Source of the DNA: Pseudomonas sp. Root562
Lineage (GTDB): Bacteria > Pseudomonadota > Gammaproteobacteria > Pseudomonadales > Pseudomonadaceae
NCBI RefSeq assembly: GCF_001427125.1
Contig: NZ_LMGK01000020.1
Coordinates: forward strand, 19,942-83,941
Length of the DNA: 64,000 nucleotides
Direction of reading: 5' to 3'
The notes below the pieces were generated by a model, which did no database searches, was not told where the DNA came from, and saw only the letters and a list, made by a program, of their open reading frames with translations. The position numbers and the translations under genes were made by a program. Positions 42,216 through 51,196 of the stretch are shown piece by piece; the stretch's first letter is position 1, and each line of letters opens with the position of its first letter.

Positions 42216-43555
42216 GGCTCGACCCTCGCGATAGCAGGCAGCGGGTAGCTGCCGTCCAGCGCCCCGCCCTTCGGCAGATACAGGCGCAACAACAGGTTGA
42301 ATGGGCCTGCGGGCGTCGGCAGCCAGTTGCTTTGCTGCGCTGGTGCATTGGCTTGCAGGATCAGGGTCAGGCCGCCATCGGCGTCGTATTGCAAACCCGG
42401 ACTGCGATCACCCAGCGAGTAACGCTCGATCGGATTGGCCGCAAGCAATTGCGTCTTGCCGTCGTACAGGGTCAACGACCAGAAGGCATTCACCGGCGGC
42501 AACTGCCCGGCCGGGAAGTGCAGACGATAGGCATATCGGCCGTCCAACAACTGCCCCTGAGCATCGTGCAGCGCCATCGGGTAGACCGCTTCCAGCGGAT
42601 CGTTGGCGTAGATGTAGCGCCAGGCGACGGCTGCGCGCGTCAGGTCGTCATCGCCGAATTTGCCGACATTGCTCGGCGAGCGAAGCCAGCCTTGCTGCTC
42701 CACCGAGATCTGGCTGGACGCGGCGCGCACCTGGTCTCGCCCGGCTTCGGCACCTTGGGCAATGGCTGGGTTGAGGTCTTTTGGCGGGGCGAACGCTACG
42801 CCGGGTTTCACCCCGATGGCAGCGAAACGCTTGAGTTTTGCTTGCTCGCTGGCCGTCCATTGATGCAACGGCGCCAGCGCATTGAAGGTGCTGAACAAAG
42901 CCTGCGCCGGGCCTTGTTTGGTGTCCTGATAGGTCGGCAGGTGCAGCGGCGCCATCGGCTCAGGCGTTGCACTTGCGATCACTTTGGACAACGGCTGCAA
43001 GGCATAGCCCATCAACACTTTTGCGGCCTCCTGCTGATCTGCTTTGCCTTTGACTTCGGTTCGCCCGAGCAAAAACACCAGGCGACTCGGCGAACGAATC
43101 ACGCCGTTGAATCCGCTTGGCAGCTCACCTTTCCAGTCCGGCCCGACGATCAGGTAGCGCCCGGCCTGATCGCCGGTAGCGCGGGTGCCAATGTAGTCGA
43201 GGTTATCGGTGCGCATGTCGACCAACTGGAAGCTGTAGTAGCGCCCCTGCACCGCCGGCACTTGCAACACCTGTGGTTCAGCGCGCAAGTCGAGCAAGGC
43301 CCGGGAATAGAATGTGTCGTTGTTTGGCGACACCACTTTGTTGTCCTGCGGGCCGAGCAATCGCGGTTCGCTGTAGAGGCGGTTGAACGGCAGCTTCGCG
43401 GCGATGGCGCTGAGCACCTTGTCGTGCTCGACGGTAGCGTAAGCAAACACATAGGCCTCTTGCGCCAGCGCCCTGGCCTGCGATTGATCGAGGGTTTGCG
43501 CGTGAACCGAGCCCAGGCTTGCGCCCAGGGCCAGCGCGGATATCCAGTAGCGCAC
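42212..43555 (-). CDS. DUF1254/DUF1214 domain protein with Sec signal
   Basis: The 447-residue protein starts with a Sec signal peptide (ISALALGASLGSVHA). DUF1254 (EAYVFAYATVEHDKVLSAIA; SPNNDTFYSRALLDLRAEP) and DUF1214 (FWSLTLYDGKTQLLAANPIERYSL) follow. The start is GTG at 43555, with AAGGAG just upstream. It is coupled to the next DUF1254 gene (ATGA). The pair probably acts in the periplasm. A 175-bp gap holding a repeat separates it from the DUF1329 gene, so the operon may be partly uncoupled there. Confidence 0.88.
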   Translation of the reverse strand: MRYWISALALGASLGSVHAQTLDQSQARALAQEAYVFAYATVEHDKVLSAIAAKLPFNRLYSEPRLLGPQDNKVVSPNNDTFYSRALLDLRAEPQVLQVPAVQGRYYSFQLVDMRTDNLDYIGTRATGDQAGRYLIVGPDWKGELPSGFNGVIRSPSRLVFLLGRTEVKGKADQQEAAKVLMGYALQPLSKVIASATPEPMAPLHLPTYQDTKQGPAQALFSTFNALAPLHQWTASEQAKLKRFAAIGVKPGVAFAPPKDLNPAIAQGAEAGRDQVRAASSQISVEQQGWLRSPSNVGKFGDDDLTRAAVAWRYIYANDPLEAVYPMALHDAQGQLLDGRYAYRLHFPAGQLPPVNAFWSLTLYDGKTQLLAANPIERYSLGDRSPGLQYDADGGLTLILQANAPAQQSNWLPTPAGPFNLLLRLYLPKGGALDGSYPLPAIARVEP

Positions 43556-43582
43556 GGATAGATCTCCTTAAGGGTGATGAAT

Positions 43583-43717
43583 GATCGTTCCCACGCTCTG
43601 CGTGGGAATGCCTCTTGTGACGCTCCGCGTCACGCTTTGGGACGCGGAGCGTCCCGGGCTGCATTCCCACGCAGAGCGTGGGAACGATCGAACGACGACG
43701 CGGAGCGTGGGAACGAT
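43583..43717. repeat. Complex inverted repeat (GTTCCCACGC family)
   Basis: Arms GATCGTTCCCACGCTCTGCG (43583) and its complement ending CGTGGGAACGATC (near 43688) flank a second palindrome (GACGCTCCGCGTC and GACGCGGAGCGTC). A further half copy (GCGTGGGAACGATCG) follows. It is a different family from the GTAGGAGC REPINs; a relative lies at 63840-63951. Confidence 0.8.
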
Positions 43718-43730
43718 CGACAAAAAAGGG

Positions 43731-45068
43731 TTATTTGGCCCAGCGCCGCAGGTCCGACGGGGTGTAGTCGTCGGTCTTGGCGGCAAAGCCGACACGCATC
43801 GGCTCGGTCTCTTCGTTGGCCAGGCCACCGGCGTAATAACGTCCGGAAATCAAGTCATAGGAGGTTTCCAGCACGTTGTAGGTGAAGCCGTGGTCGTACT
43901 GCTGAATCGCATGCAGTTCACCGCTGCGCCACAGTTCGCCGCGGCTGTCGTACTGGTCCGATTGGGCGATCTGCCAACTGTCTTCGTCGACATAGAACCG
44001 GCGCTTGGCATAGATGTGTCGCGCGTCGGGCTTGAGGGTCGCTTCGACCACCCACACCCGATGCTTCTCGTAACGAGCCAGATCCTGATTGATATGGTTG
44101 GGTTGGATCACAGCGTCGTACTTGATGTCGCGGCTGCCGATCTTGTAGCTGTTGTAAGGGATGTACAGCTCTTGCTTGCCCACCAGTTTCCAGTCGAAGC
44201 GATCCGGCGCGCCGTTGTAGCCGTCGATGTTGTCGGCGGTGATCAGGCCGTTGCTGTAACGGGCGCTGTTGTCATAGGCGATCATCGGTGCACGGCGCAC
44301 CCGGCGCTGGCCCGGCAGGTATTGCCACGCCGAACGCGGCTCGGCGACCTGATCGATCGGCTCATGCACCAGCACCGCTTCCCCGGACAAACGCGCCGGT
44401 TCCAATACGCGGCTCTTGAACATGAACAGGATGTTCGAGTTTGCCTCCAGCCCGCCCACCGTGTCGGCGAAGTTGATCAGCGACTGATTACGCACGTAAC
44501 TGGTGGCGCCGTTTTCACGCACCAATGCCGCACTGCTGATGCGCTCGTAACTGCCACCGCGATAACGGGTCATATGGTTCCACATCACCTCGAGGCCTTC
44601 GGTGGGCAGTGGAAACGGAATGCCCCGCGCATAGTCGTGCAAGCCATTGCCACCGTCGGCCATGCTGGTTTTGGCCACATTGTCACGGCTCGCCGCGAGC
44701 ACGTCCTTGGGCAGGTTGGCGCTGCGGTGGCTCGGGTAGATGTTCATTTTGTAGCTGTCGGGGAAACGCTTGAACAAGGCAATTTGACCCGGGCTGAGAA
44801 ACTTCTGGTACTGGCTGACGTTCTTTGCCGTGATGGTGAACAACGGTTTCTCGGCGGCATATGGATCGCTGTACCCGCCCTTGCTATCGACGATACCGGC
44901 GTTGGCGCCAAGGCCTCCGGTCCAGACCGGAATGCTGCCGTCGGCATTGGCCGCCATCTCCGAACCCATCGGGGTCAGGGTTTTGCCCAGAGCAGCCGAA
45001 TCGGTGCCTTTGGCCTGAGCCAGGCCTACGGTGCAGGCCAGGGCCAGCACGCACAATTGCATACGCAT
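43731..45068 (-). CDS. DUF1329 exported protein (outer-membrane associated)
   Basis: The 445-residue protein has a signal peptide ([19 protein letters not shown]) and matches DUF1329: [66 protein letters not shown], and the C-terminal [22 protein letters not shown]. Its fold is similar to LolA/LolB lipoprotein carriers, so lipid or hydrophobic-substrate handling is inferred. It follows the DUF1302 gene by 11 bp; these two are nearly always paired in Pseudomonas, often near hydrocarbon or steroid genes. AGGAG precedes the ATG. Confidence 0.9.
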   Translation of the reverse strand: MRMQLCVLALACTVGLAQAKGTDSAALGKTLTPMGSEMAANADGSIPVWTGGLGANAGIVDSKGGYSDPYAAEKPLFTITAKNVSQYQKFLSPGQIALFKRFPDSYKMNIYPSHRSANLPKDVLAASRDNVAKTSMADGGNGLHDYARGIPFPLPTEGLEVMWNHMTRYRGGSYERISSAALVRENGATSYVRNQSLINFADTVGGLEANSNILFMFKSRVLEPARLSGEAVLVHEPIDQVAEPRSAWQYLPGQRRVRRAPMIAYDNSARYSNGLITADNIDGYNGAPDRFDWKLVGKQELYIPYNSYKIGSRDIKYDAVIQPNHINQDLARYEKHRVWVVEATLKPDARHIYAKRRFYVDEDSWQIAQSDQYDSRGELWRSGELHAIQQYDHGFTYNVLETSYDLISGRYYAGGLANEETEPMRVGFAAKTDDYTPSDLRRWAK

Positions 45069-45079
45069 TATGATTCTCC

Positions 45080-46906
45080 TTAGAAGTCTGCCTTGAAGCT
45101 GACAGAGGCGAAGTCGCGGTCGTCGAGGGTGCTGTAGTCGTTGGAACCGAAGAAGGCGTTGTAGGCCAGTTCCACGCTGTAATCGTTCATGTAGACGCCG
45201 GTCAGGCTGACGCCGAGCGCTTGCTGGCCTTCCTGGAACGGCCCTTGCGGATCGTAGGAATAACCCTCGACGTCATGTCGCCAGTTGACGGCCGGAATCA
45301 GGTTGATGCCCGGCAGCACATCGCTGTATTCCAGGCTGGCACGCAAGCGATAACCCCACGACCAATCGGTGGCGAAACCCTTGTCGGTGCAGTACTGGTT
45401 GGTCACGCCCGACGCCGCGGTGTTGCACGGCGTACCGTTGCGCGTGGAGCTGCGGCCGAATGCCGAGTTGCGACCCAGGCGCTCGTCGCCCAGATCATCG
45501 ATGTGCACCACGCCAGCCTCACCGAACAGGCTCAGGCGTGTGGCACCCAAAATGTTATCGAAGGCCTGGGTCGCCGAGGCGGTCGCCTGCCAGACGCCTT
45601 TGCGCTCCCAGCCGTCGTAACGGTCGCCACGGTTGATGTTGAACCCCGTCGGCAACTGCACCCAGGAGCTGCCTGCCGCCCCGGTGATCACTGCAACGTT
45701 GATGTCCGGCGCGTTGATCGCCAGCGGCATGTTCGGCCGGTAGCTCAGCTCGCCGGCAAGGGAAATTCCGCTGTTGGGCTCGACACCGTTGAGGCTGATG
45801 CCGTACAGGCGAATATCTTCCGGAAACGCCGCGGCATAAGTCGGCGGTTGAACGCCGCCAGGGAACGTACCGCGTACGGCGGTGTTCTTCGCATTGAGGG
45901 TGAAATACGGCAGGCGTGAGTGGTAGTTGATAAAGTAAATCGCCGCTTCGGCATCGTTGAGCGCCGGGATCATCTGGCGCAAAGCGAAACCGAATTGACC
46001 GTTGTCCGACGGCGATTCATTACCCCGCGACGGCGCGTACAAACCGCTGGCCTGCATCTGCTGATCGGTCAACACCTGGCTCAGGTACAACGGCCCGCAA
46101 CCTTTCTGGATCGCATCGCTACTGGCGAAAAATGTGCCGCAACCGTCAAGAACGCTGGGGCGCCAGTTGTATTGGTAAAAACCTTCGAGGTTGGTGGTGT
46201 CCGACAGGCCAAAGCTGAAAGACACCATCTCCACCGGCAACTGGCCTTCCTTGATCTCGACGCCAGGACGGTTGAACGCCGAAACGTCCAGCGGGTTGAT
46301 CACGTTGATGCCGTTCTGGATCAGCAGCGACTCGCCCCAGGACAACACCTGATTGCCGACTTTCACGTTCAGCGGATGATCGGCCAACTGGAAGTCTTTC
46401 CAGACATAGGCATCGAACATCTCGAACCCCTTGAACTTCGACAGATCGTCCCAGCCCGAATCGTCGAAATCCTTGAACCGACCGTTGCGGGTTTCGTAGG
46501 CGTGGTCGTACCAGTATTTGAAGCGGATGAACGCGCCCTGCCCCTGGCCATCGAGGCTGAAATCGGTAAGGCCCTTGAAGATCTGCGAGATGGGGTCGCC
46601 CCGCTCGAAATTCAGCCGGTTGTCGTCGGCGCTCACGCTCGTGCCATTGGCCTGAACGCCTTGGGCTTGCAAGGCGTTGGCGCGGGTCATGAGGCTCTTG
46701 TCGGGATTTTGCGTCGACCAGCTACTGCCCAGGCTCAGCGTGGTCTTGGTCGACAGGCTCCAGTCTTCGTTGATATCGAACGTGGTCGCACAGGCGGGGC
46801 CCGTCAGTACGGCAATGATCGCCAGCGCAAGGGGTTGCGGGCGGGTGTGGCCAGGCCGGTGCAGTCGTTGGCGGACTGTGGCGGTGGCCGAGCGTTTTTT
46901 TATCAT
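45080..46906 (-). CDS. DUF1302 outer-membrane protein
   Basis: The 608-residue protein has a signal peptide (ALAIIAVLTGPACA) and a beta-barrel-type composition ending in an aromatic C-terminus (ASVSFKADF). DUF1302 features are NQVLSWGESLLIQNGINVINPLDVSAF and GPFQEGQQALGVSLTGVYMNDYSVELAYNAFFG. The family forms outer-membrane channels or substrate-binding barrels. ATG at 46906 has GGAG upstream; the longer frame from 46942 is unlikely. First gene of the operon; its upstream region (46907-47071) holds the likely promoter. Confidence 0.9.
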   Translation of the reverse strand: MIKKRSATATVRQRLHRPGHTRPQPLALAIIAVLTGPACATTFDINEDWSLSTKTTLSLGSSWSTQNPDKSLMTRANALQAQGVQANGTSVSADDNRLNFERGDPISQIFKGLTDFSLDGQGQGAFIRFKYWYDHAYETRNGRFKDFDDSGWDDLSKFKGFEMFDAYVWKDFQLADHPLNVKVGNQVLSWGESLLIQNGINVINPLDVSAFNRPGVEIKEGQLPVEMVSFSFGLSDTTNLEGFYQYNWRPSVLDGCGTFFASSDAIQKGCGPLYLSQVLTDQQMQASGLYAPSRGNESPSDNGQFGFALRQMIPALNDAEAAIYFINYHSRLPYFTLNAKNTAVRGTFPGGVQPPTYAAAFPEDIRLYGISLNGVEPNSGISLAGELSYRPNMPLAINAPDINVAVITGAAGSSWVQLPTGFNINRGDRYDGWERKGVWQATASATQAFDNILGATRLSLFGEAGVVHIDDLGDERLGRNSAFGRSSTRNGTPCNTAASGVTNQYCTDKGFATDWSWGYRLRASLEYSDVLPGINLIPAVNWRHDVEGYSYDPQGPFQEGQQALGVSLTGVYMNDYSVELAYNAFFGSNDYSTLDDRDFASVSFKADF

Positions 46907-47071
46907 TATTAGGCTCCGGTCAGGTTTGCTCAACCTGATCACGGTGCCTGACGCTCATCGATGACACACAAGCGGTGGCCGACAAAAAGTAATCATCGGA
47001 GGTGATTTAAGGGCGGTCATGCGACCAGTCAGGCCGCCGCGATTACCCAAGCAACGGATATACAACCACCT

Positions 47072-47455
47072 TCAAGGCGCGCCGAACCTCTCCAGATACG
47101 CCAACAGATCATCAATTTTCTCTTGATCACTGATCCCCCAGAAAATCATCCGCGTCCCCGACACCACAGCCTTCGGATCTTCGATATACGCCGCCAGTTT
47201 CTCCCGGGTCCAGACGATTCCAGATGATTTCATGGCCTCGGAGTACTGATAGTCCGTGGTACTCCCGGCAACTCGCCCGATCACATTGTTGAGCTGCGGC
47301 CCAAAAAACGCTCTCGCGGACTCCCCGACCTGATGGCAGCCACCGCACACTCGCTTGAACAGTTTGCCGCCCGCCTCGGCGTCCCCCGCCGCCTGCGCTT
47401 GCATGCTGAGCCATCCGAGGCTCAGGACGAGCGCCAACACCGCCGTTTTGTTCAT
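47072..47455 (-). CDS. Small periplasmic cytochrome c
   Basis: The 127-residue protein has a signal peptide (MNKTAVLALVLSLGWLSMQAQA) and one class I haem site, CGGCH (FKRVCGGCHQVG), with a Met in GTRMIFWGI as the likely axial ligand. It resembles short cytochrome c2/c550 electron carriers. Chosen start is ATG 47455, which opens the signal peptide. It lies divergent to the 13-residue-repeat protein gene, 199 bp between starts. Confidence 0.92.
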   Translation of the reverse strand: MNKTAVLALVLSLGWLSMQAQAAGDAEAGGKLFKRVCGGCHQVGESARAFFGPQLNNVIGRVAGSTTDYQYSEAMKSSGIVWTREKLAAYIEDPKAVVSGTRMIFWGISDQEKIDDLLAYLERFGAP

Positions 47456-47654
47456 GTACACCCCGTTCAACCGTCGCCTGCTATAAAAAATGCTCGCCAT
47501 TTGAGCATGACCGGGATCGCTGGCATACCTGAGTATGAATCTTTAACACCTAGATGTTCGCCTGCCCAACCTATGCATGAGTGACGTGTTTTTTAAGCCA
47601 ATTAAGATGGCTTGCTTGAATGTAAACAACCCCGTGACCCACCAGGTGAACATG

Positions 47655-48158
47655 ATGAACACCCCCAAACTCGCGTTAGGCATTGCCCTCTTTTCGGCTC
47701 TCGGTTGCATCGCGGCGAACACTCAAGCGGCCGAAGCGGGAGCTACGACAACCGGTGCCGGCACCGCCGCCCACAACGTTGCCGAAGGCGCGCCCGACCG
47801 TATCAAGGAAAGACAACTGGCTGAAGGCGGCGCTGATCGCTTGCAAGAACGTCGACTTGCCGAGGGCGGCGCGGATCGCCTGCAAGAACGGCGGCTCGCC
47901 GAAGGTGGCGCGGATCGGCTACAGGAACGTCGACTTGCCGAAGGTGGTGCGGATCGTCTCCGAGAACGGCAACTGGCCTCGGACGGTTCCGATCGACTGA
48001 AGCAGAACAACGTCGCGGCGGGCTACAACTCGATGCGCGGCACACGTGTAGCAGAAGGCGGTTCCGACCGATTGCTGCACAACCATTACGCCGATGGCAG
48101 CAATGGTTACGATGCCAGCTCCGACGTCATGCCTTACTTCTGCATGGAATGTCGCTGA
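47655..48158 (+). CDS. Secreted 13-residue-repeat protein, function unknown
   Basis: The 167-residue protein has a signal peptide (NTPKLALGIALFSALGCIAANTQA). Six or more tandem 13-residue repeats (EGGADRLQERRLA-like) follow, then a Tyr/Cys end (MPYFCMECR). The repeat is charged and would form helices or a solenoid; the CMEC pair could bind metal or crosslink. I know no named function. Start ATG 47655 (or 47652) follows AGGTG. Its upstream part shares nothing with neighbouring genes. It is divergent from the cytochrome c gene. Confidence 0.75.
   Translation: MNTPKLALGIALFSALGCIAANTQAAEAGATTTGAGTAAHNVAEGAPDRIKERQLAEGGADRLQERRLAEGGADRLQERRLAEGGADRLQERRLAEGGADRLRERQLASDGSDRLKQNNVAAGYNSMRGTRVAEGGSDRLLHNHYADGSNGYDASSDVMPYFCMECR
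47784..48017 (+). repeat. Tandem 39-bp coding repeats (EGGADRLQERRLA)
   Basis: Six in-frame 39-bp units run across this span; units 2-4 encode an identical peptide, and units 1, 5 and 6 are diverged. Two further degenerate units extend to about 48092. DNA copies differ at third positions, so the peptide is under selection. Confidence 0.9.
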
Positions 48159-48186
48159 GCGGCAATTGAATCGCCTCAAACAGATA

Positions 48187-48210
48187 CAGGAGCGAGCCTG
48201 CTCGCTCCTG
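48187..48210. terminator. REP-type hairpin between convergent genes
   Basis: CAGGAGCGAG / CTCGCTCCTG, 10-bp perfect stem, CCTG loop, between the repeat-protein stop (48158) and the SDR stop (48230). Confidence 0.6.
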
Positions 48211-48229
48211 CAGGGGTTGCGGTTTGGCT

Positions 48230-49060
48230 TCAATCCTTGAAGTCAGTGGACAGCGCCAGGTCTTTCCACTCGGCCAGTTCCTCGGCGACAAAGCGGTTCT
48301 TCGCTTCAATCCTCGCAATGGTGTCGCTGCCCAGCGCCAGACGTTGCGGTGGCTTCGGTGCATTGACCAGGGCGAGCATGGCCTCGGCGAATTTCACCGG
48401 ATCACCCGGCTGCGCATGGTTGGCCGCCTCGGCATGCTTGCGCATCGCACCGACGGTTGCATCGTAGTCCGGCAGTTCCAGCGCGGTCTTTACCAGCGAT
48501 TGTTCGTCGAGGAAATCCGTGCGGAAGAAGCCCGGTTCGACCACCGTGGCATGAATGCCCAGCGGCGCCAGTTCCTGATGCAGCGCTTCGGTAATGCCCT
48601 CCACCGCAAACTTGGTGGAACCATAGACCCCCCAACCCATGTAGGCCTGGTAGCCGCCAATCGAAGAGATGTTGATCACATGCCCGGCACGCTGGCGGCG
48701 CATGTGCGGCAGTACTGCACGCGTCACGTTGAGCACGCCGAACACGTTGGTGGCGAACAGTCGCTCGGTCTCGCTGGCGCTGGTTTCTTCGACTGCCCCC
48801 AACACGCCGAAACCGGCATTGTTGATCAGCACGTCGATGCGGCCAAAACGCTTGATGCCCTCGGCGACTGCCTGATGCGCTTCTTCTTCGCGAGTCACGT
48901 CCAGGCGCACAGCCAGCAGGTTTGGATGATCGCCCAGCCGGGCGATGATTTCTTCGGGTTTACGGGCGGTGGCAATCACCGCGTCGCCGGCACGCAGAGC
49001 CTGTTCTGCGATGAGGGTACCAAAACCACGGGAAGCTCCAGTAATCAACCAAGTACGCAT
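48230..49060 (-). CDS. Short-chain dehydrogenase/reductase
   Basis: The 276-residue SDR has the NADP-binding TGASRGFG near its start, NNAGFGVLG, catalytic Ser in NISSIGGYQ and YxxxK (VYGSTKFAVEG). It belongs to the classical SDR group often annotated 'oxidoreductase'. ATG 49060 has AGGAGG upstream. It is divergent from a LysR gene (130-bp gap), a common regulator-target arrangement. Substrate unknown. Confidence 0.92.
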   Translation of the reverse strand: MRTWLITGASRGFGTLIAEQALRAGDAVIATARKPEEIIARLGDHPNLLAVRLDVTREEEAHQAVAEGIKRFGRIDVLINNAGFGVLGAVEETSASETERLFATNVFGVLNVTRAVLPHMRRQRAGHVINISSIGGYQAYMGWGVYGSTKFAVEGITEALHQELAPLGIHATVVEPGFFRTDFLDEQSLVKTALELPDYDATVGAMRKHAEAANHAQPGDPVKFAEAMLALVNAPKPPQRLALGSDTIARIEAKNRFVAEELAEWKDLALSTDFKD

Positions 49061-49190
49061 TTCAACGCCTCCTGACAACGACCCGAGCGTGATTGCCGGG
49101 CCTTCTTGATGAGTTGACGCCACTGTAAAACTCGATTACTGATGTGATAATCCCAGCAATTTTGCATGGCTTTGTGAAAGGCACTCACAA

Positions 49191-50096
49191 ATGAAAGTTC
49201 CTTCTGCGGCCGACCTTACGACCTTCCTCAGCGTGGCCACTCACCTGAACTTCAGCCGGGCGGCGGTGGAGCTGGGGTTGACGCCTTCCGCGCTGAGCCA
49301 TTCGGTACGGACCCTGGAAAACCGGCTCGGTGTGCGGTTGTTCAATCGCACCACCCGCAGCGTCGGCCTGACCGAGGCGGGTGAACGTCTGTTCGCGCGA
49401 TTGAAGCCCGCGTTTCGCGACATCGACGACGCCCTCGAAGACCTCAACAACTTTCGCGACAAACCCTCCGGCAACCTGCGAATCACCGCCGGCCGCCAGG
49501 CCGCGGAGTTGGTGCTGCTGCCCCTGGCCGCGAAATTTCTGCAAGCCTATCCGGACGTGAAGCTGGAGATCGTCGCCGATGACGGTCTGGTCGACGTGGT
49601 GTCGGAGGGGTTTCACGCCGGGGTGCGGTTCGGTGCGCGTCTTGAAGCTGATATGGTATCGCTGCCCATCGGTGCCTACATGCGTTCGGTGGTGGTGGCC
49701 TCGCCCGAATTCTTCAAGCAACATGCCATTCCGCAAAAACCCGAGGACTTGCATGGCCTGCCATGCATCCGCCATCGCTTCCCCAGTGGTTCGCTGTATC
49801 GCTGGGAGTTCGAACGGGGCGGCATCGCCCAGGAAATCGAAATCGACGGGCCGCTGACCTTAGGCGACGTCAGCCTGATGGTCGGCCCGGCGCTGCAGGG
49901 CGTCGGTTTGGCTTACGTTTTCGAAGAGATGGTCAAGGTGCCTGTCGCCGACGGCCGGCTGATCCAGGTGCTGGGCGATTGGTGCCCCTACTACCCGGGC
50001 CTGCACCTGTACTACCCGAGCCGACGGCATGTGCCGGCGACGCTCAAAGCCTTCATCGAATTTGCTCGCGCTGCCCGGGAGCAGCATCCGGGCTGA
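49191..50096 (+). CDS. LysR-family regulator (divergent to SDR)
   Basis: The 301-residue protein has a winged HTH (ADLTTFLSVATHLNFSRAAVELGLTPSALSHSVRTLE in parts) and a LysR effector domain (NLRITAGRQAAELVLLP, GFHAGVRFGARLEADMVSLPIG). Its gene is divergent from the SDR, which it probably regulates. A dyad (ATTACTGATGTGATAAT, near 49135) lies in the shared promoter and could be its binding site. A NIPSNAP gene follows 47 bp downstream. Confidence 0.9.
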   Translation: MKVPSAADLTTFLSVATHLNFSRAAVELGLTPSALSHSVRTLENRLGVRLFNRTTRSVGLTEAGERLFARLKPAFRDIDDALEDLNNFRDKPSGNLRITAGRQAAELVLLPLAAKFLQAYPDVKLEIVADDGLVDVVSEGFHAGVRFGARLEADMVSLPIGAYMRSVVVASPEFFKQHAIPQKPEDLHGLPCIRHRFPSGSLYRWEFERGGIAQEIEIDGPLTLGDVSLMVGPALQGVGLAYVFEEMVKVPVADGRLIQVLGDWCPYYPGLHLYYPSRRHVPATLKAFIEFARAAREQHPG

Positions 50097-50143
50097 CGCA
50101 GCCGACAGAAAAAAATCATTAACCCCGACTGAGAGAAAAACCG

Positions 50144-50458
50144 ATGGTCACCTGCTACCTCAAATATGTGCTGGACCCGTACAAGCTCGAAGCGTTCGAG
50201 CACTACGGGAAATTGTGGATACCGCTGGTGGAGAAATTCGGCGGCCAGCATCACGGCTACTTCTTGCCGTCCGAAGGTGCCAACAATATCGCCATGGCCC
50301 TGTTCACTTTCCCGAGCCTGGCGGCTTACGAAAGCTATCGGCAACAGTCCATGAGCGATCCGGAGTGCATCGCCGCGTTCAAATACGCCGAAGAGACCCG
50401 CTGCATCCTCAGCTATGAGCGCAGCTTCTTGCGCCCGGTGTTCGGCACCCCGGTGTAA
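50144..50458 (+). CDS. NIPSNAP-family protein
   Basis: The 104-residue protein matches NIPSNAP: MVTCYLKYVLDPYKLEAFEHYGKLWIPLVEKFGGQHHGYFLPSEG (start segment read in parts), then ALFTFPSLAAYESYRQ. Bacterial NIPSNAPs are ferredoxin-like alpha/beta dimers of unknown function. It lies downstream of the LysR gene on the same strand and may form a unit with it. GAGAG precedes the ATG. Confidence 0.88.
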   Translation: MVTCYLKYVLDPYKLEAFEHYGKLWIPLVEKFGGQHHGYFLPSEGANNIAMALFTFPSLAAYESYRQQSMSDPECIAAFKYAEETRCILSYERSFLRPVFGTPV

Positions 50459-50517
50459 ATAACCGGCAGACGATTGTCGGCGTCACCGTCCCTTGGAGGG
50501 CGTCGACAGCCCCGGGC

Positions 50518-50976
50518 TCAACCTTGGTGCAGATCGAGGCAGTAGGTGTAGTAACCGCCATCGCGTACATAACCCAAAGACTCATACAAACGCTGGGCGC
50601 TGAAGTTATCGGTAGCGGTTTCCAGGGTCATGCCCTTGGCACCGCTCAACCGGGCAAAGTCGCGGGCGGTGTTCATCAGCAGCGTACCGACGCCTTTGCC
50701 CCGAGCGTCCGGTGTGGTGAACAGGTCGCCAAGCAACCAGGTGCGGTGCGCGTCGATTGAGGAAAATGTCGGGAACATTTGCACGAAACCCAATGCTGCT
50801 CCGTCGCTGTCTACGGCAATGAAGATCACCGATTCGTCCCGGACAATACGCTCGGCGATGAAGTCACGGGACTGAGGCAGGTGTGTTGGCTGACGGTAAA
50901 AAACCCGGTAGGCGTCGAACAATGGGGCAATGATATCGATGTGGGATGCGTCGGCGCGCAGGGCCTGGATAGCCAT
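50518..50976 (-). CDS. GNAT-family N-acetyltransferase
   Basis: The 152-residue protein has the GNAT acetyl-CoA pyrophosphate loop in DLFTTPDARGKGVGTLLM (Q/RxxGxG/A form) and the C-terminal SAQRLYESLGYVRDGGYYTY. Substrate unknown. GGAG precedes the ATG at 50976. Confidence 0.9.
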   Translation of the reverse strand: MAIQALRADASHIDIIAPLFDAYRVFYRQPTHLPQSRDFIAERIVRDESVIFIAVDSDGAALGFVQMFPTFSSIDAHRTWLLGDLFTTPDARGKGVGTLLMNTARDFARLSGAKGMTLETATDNFSAQRLYESLGYVRDGGYYTYCLDLHQG

Positions 50977-51030
50977 GAGGATGCTCCATTGCGGTCTCGA
51001 GGATTAACAGCCTAGCAGCCCATGATCACC

Positions 51031-51122
51031 TGTAGGAGCAAAGCTTGCTCGCGATGACGGCGCCACACTCAGCACAGATGTTGACTGCAAGACTGCTATC
51101 GCGAGCAAGCTTTGCTCCTACC
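51031..51122. repeat. REPIN (GTAGGAGC type)
   Basis: Left arm GTAGGAGCAAAGCTTGCTCG; right arm CGAGCAAGCTTTGCTCCTAC, perfectly complementary over 20 bp, with a 51-bp spacer. It lies between a GNAT gene start and the divergent dipeptidase gene. Confidence 0.9.
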
Positions 51123-51196
51123 GGTTGCGTGACCTGTGGAGGTGAAGTGCGATTCAAGCCATTATGAAGTGATGGGTCATCAAGGAGCCGTTGCCG

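Noticed and set aside
47784..48092. CRISPR array
   Set aside because: The 39-bp units are contiguous, in frame and inside a signal-peptide gene; there are no spacers.
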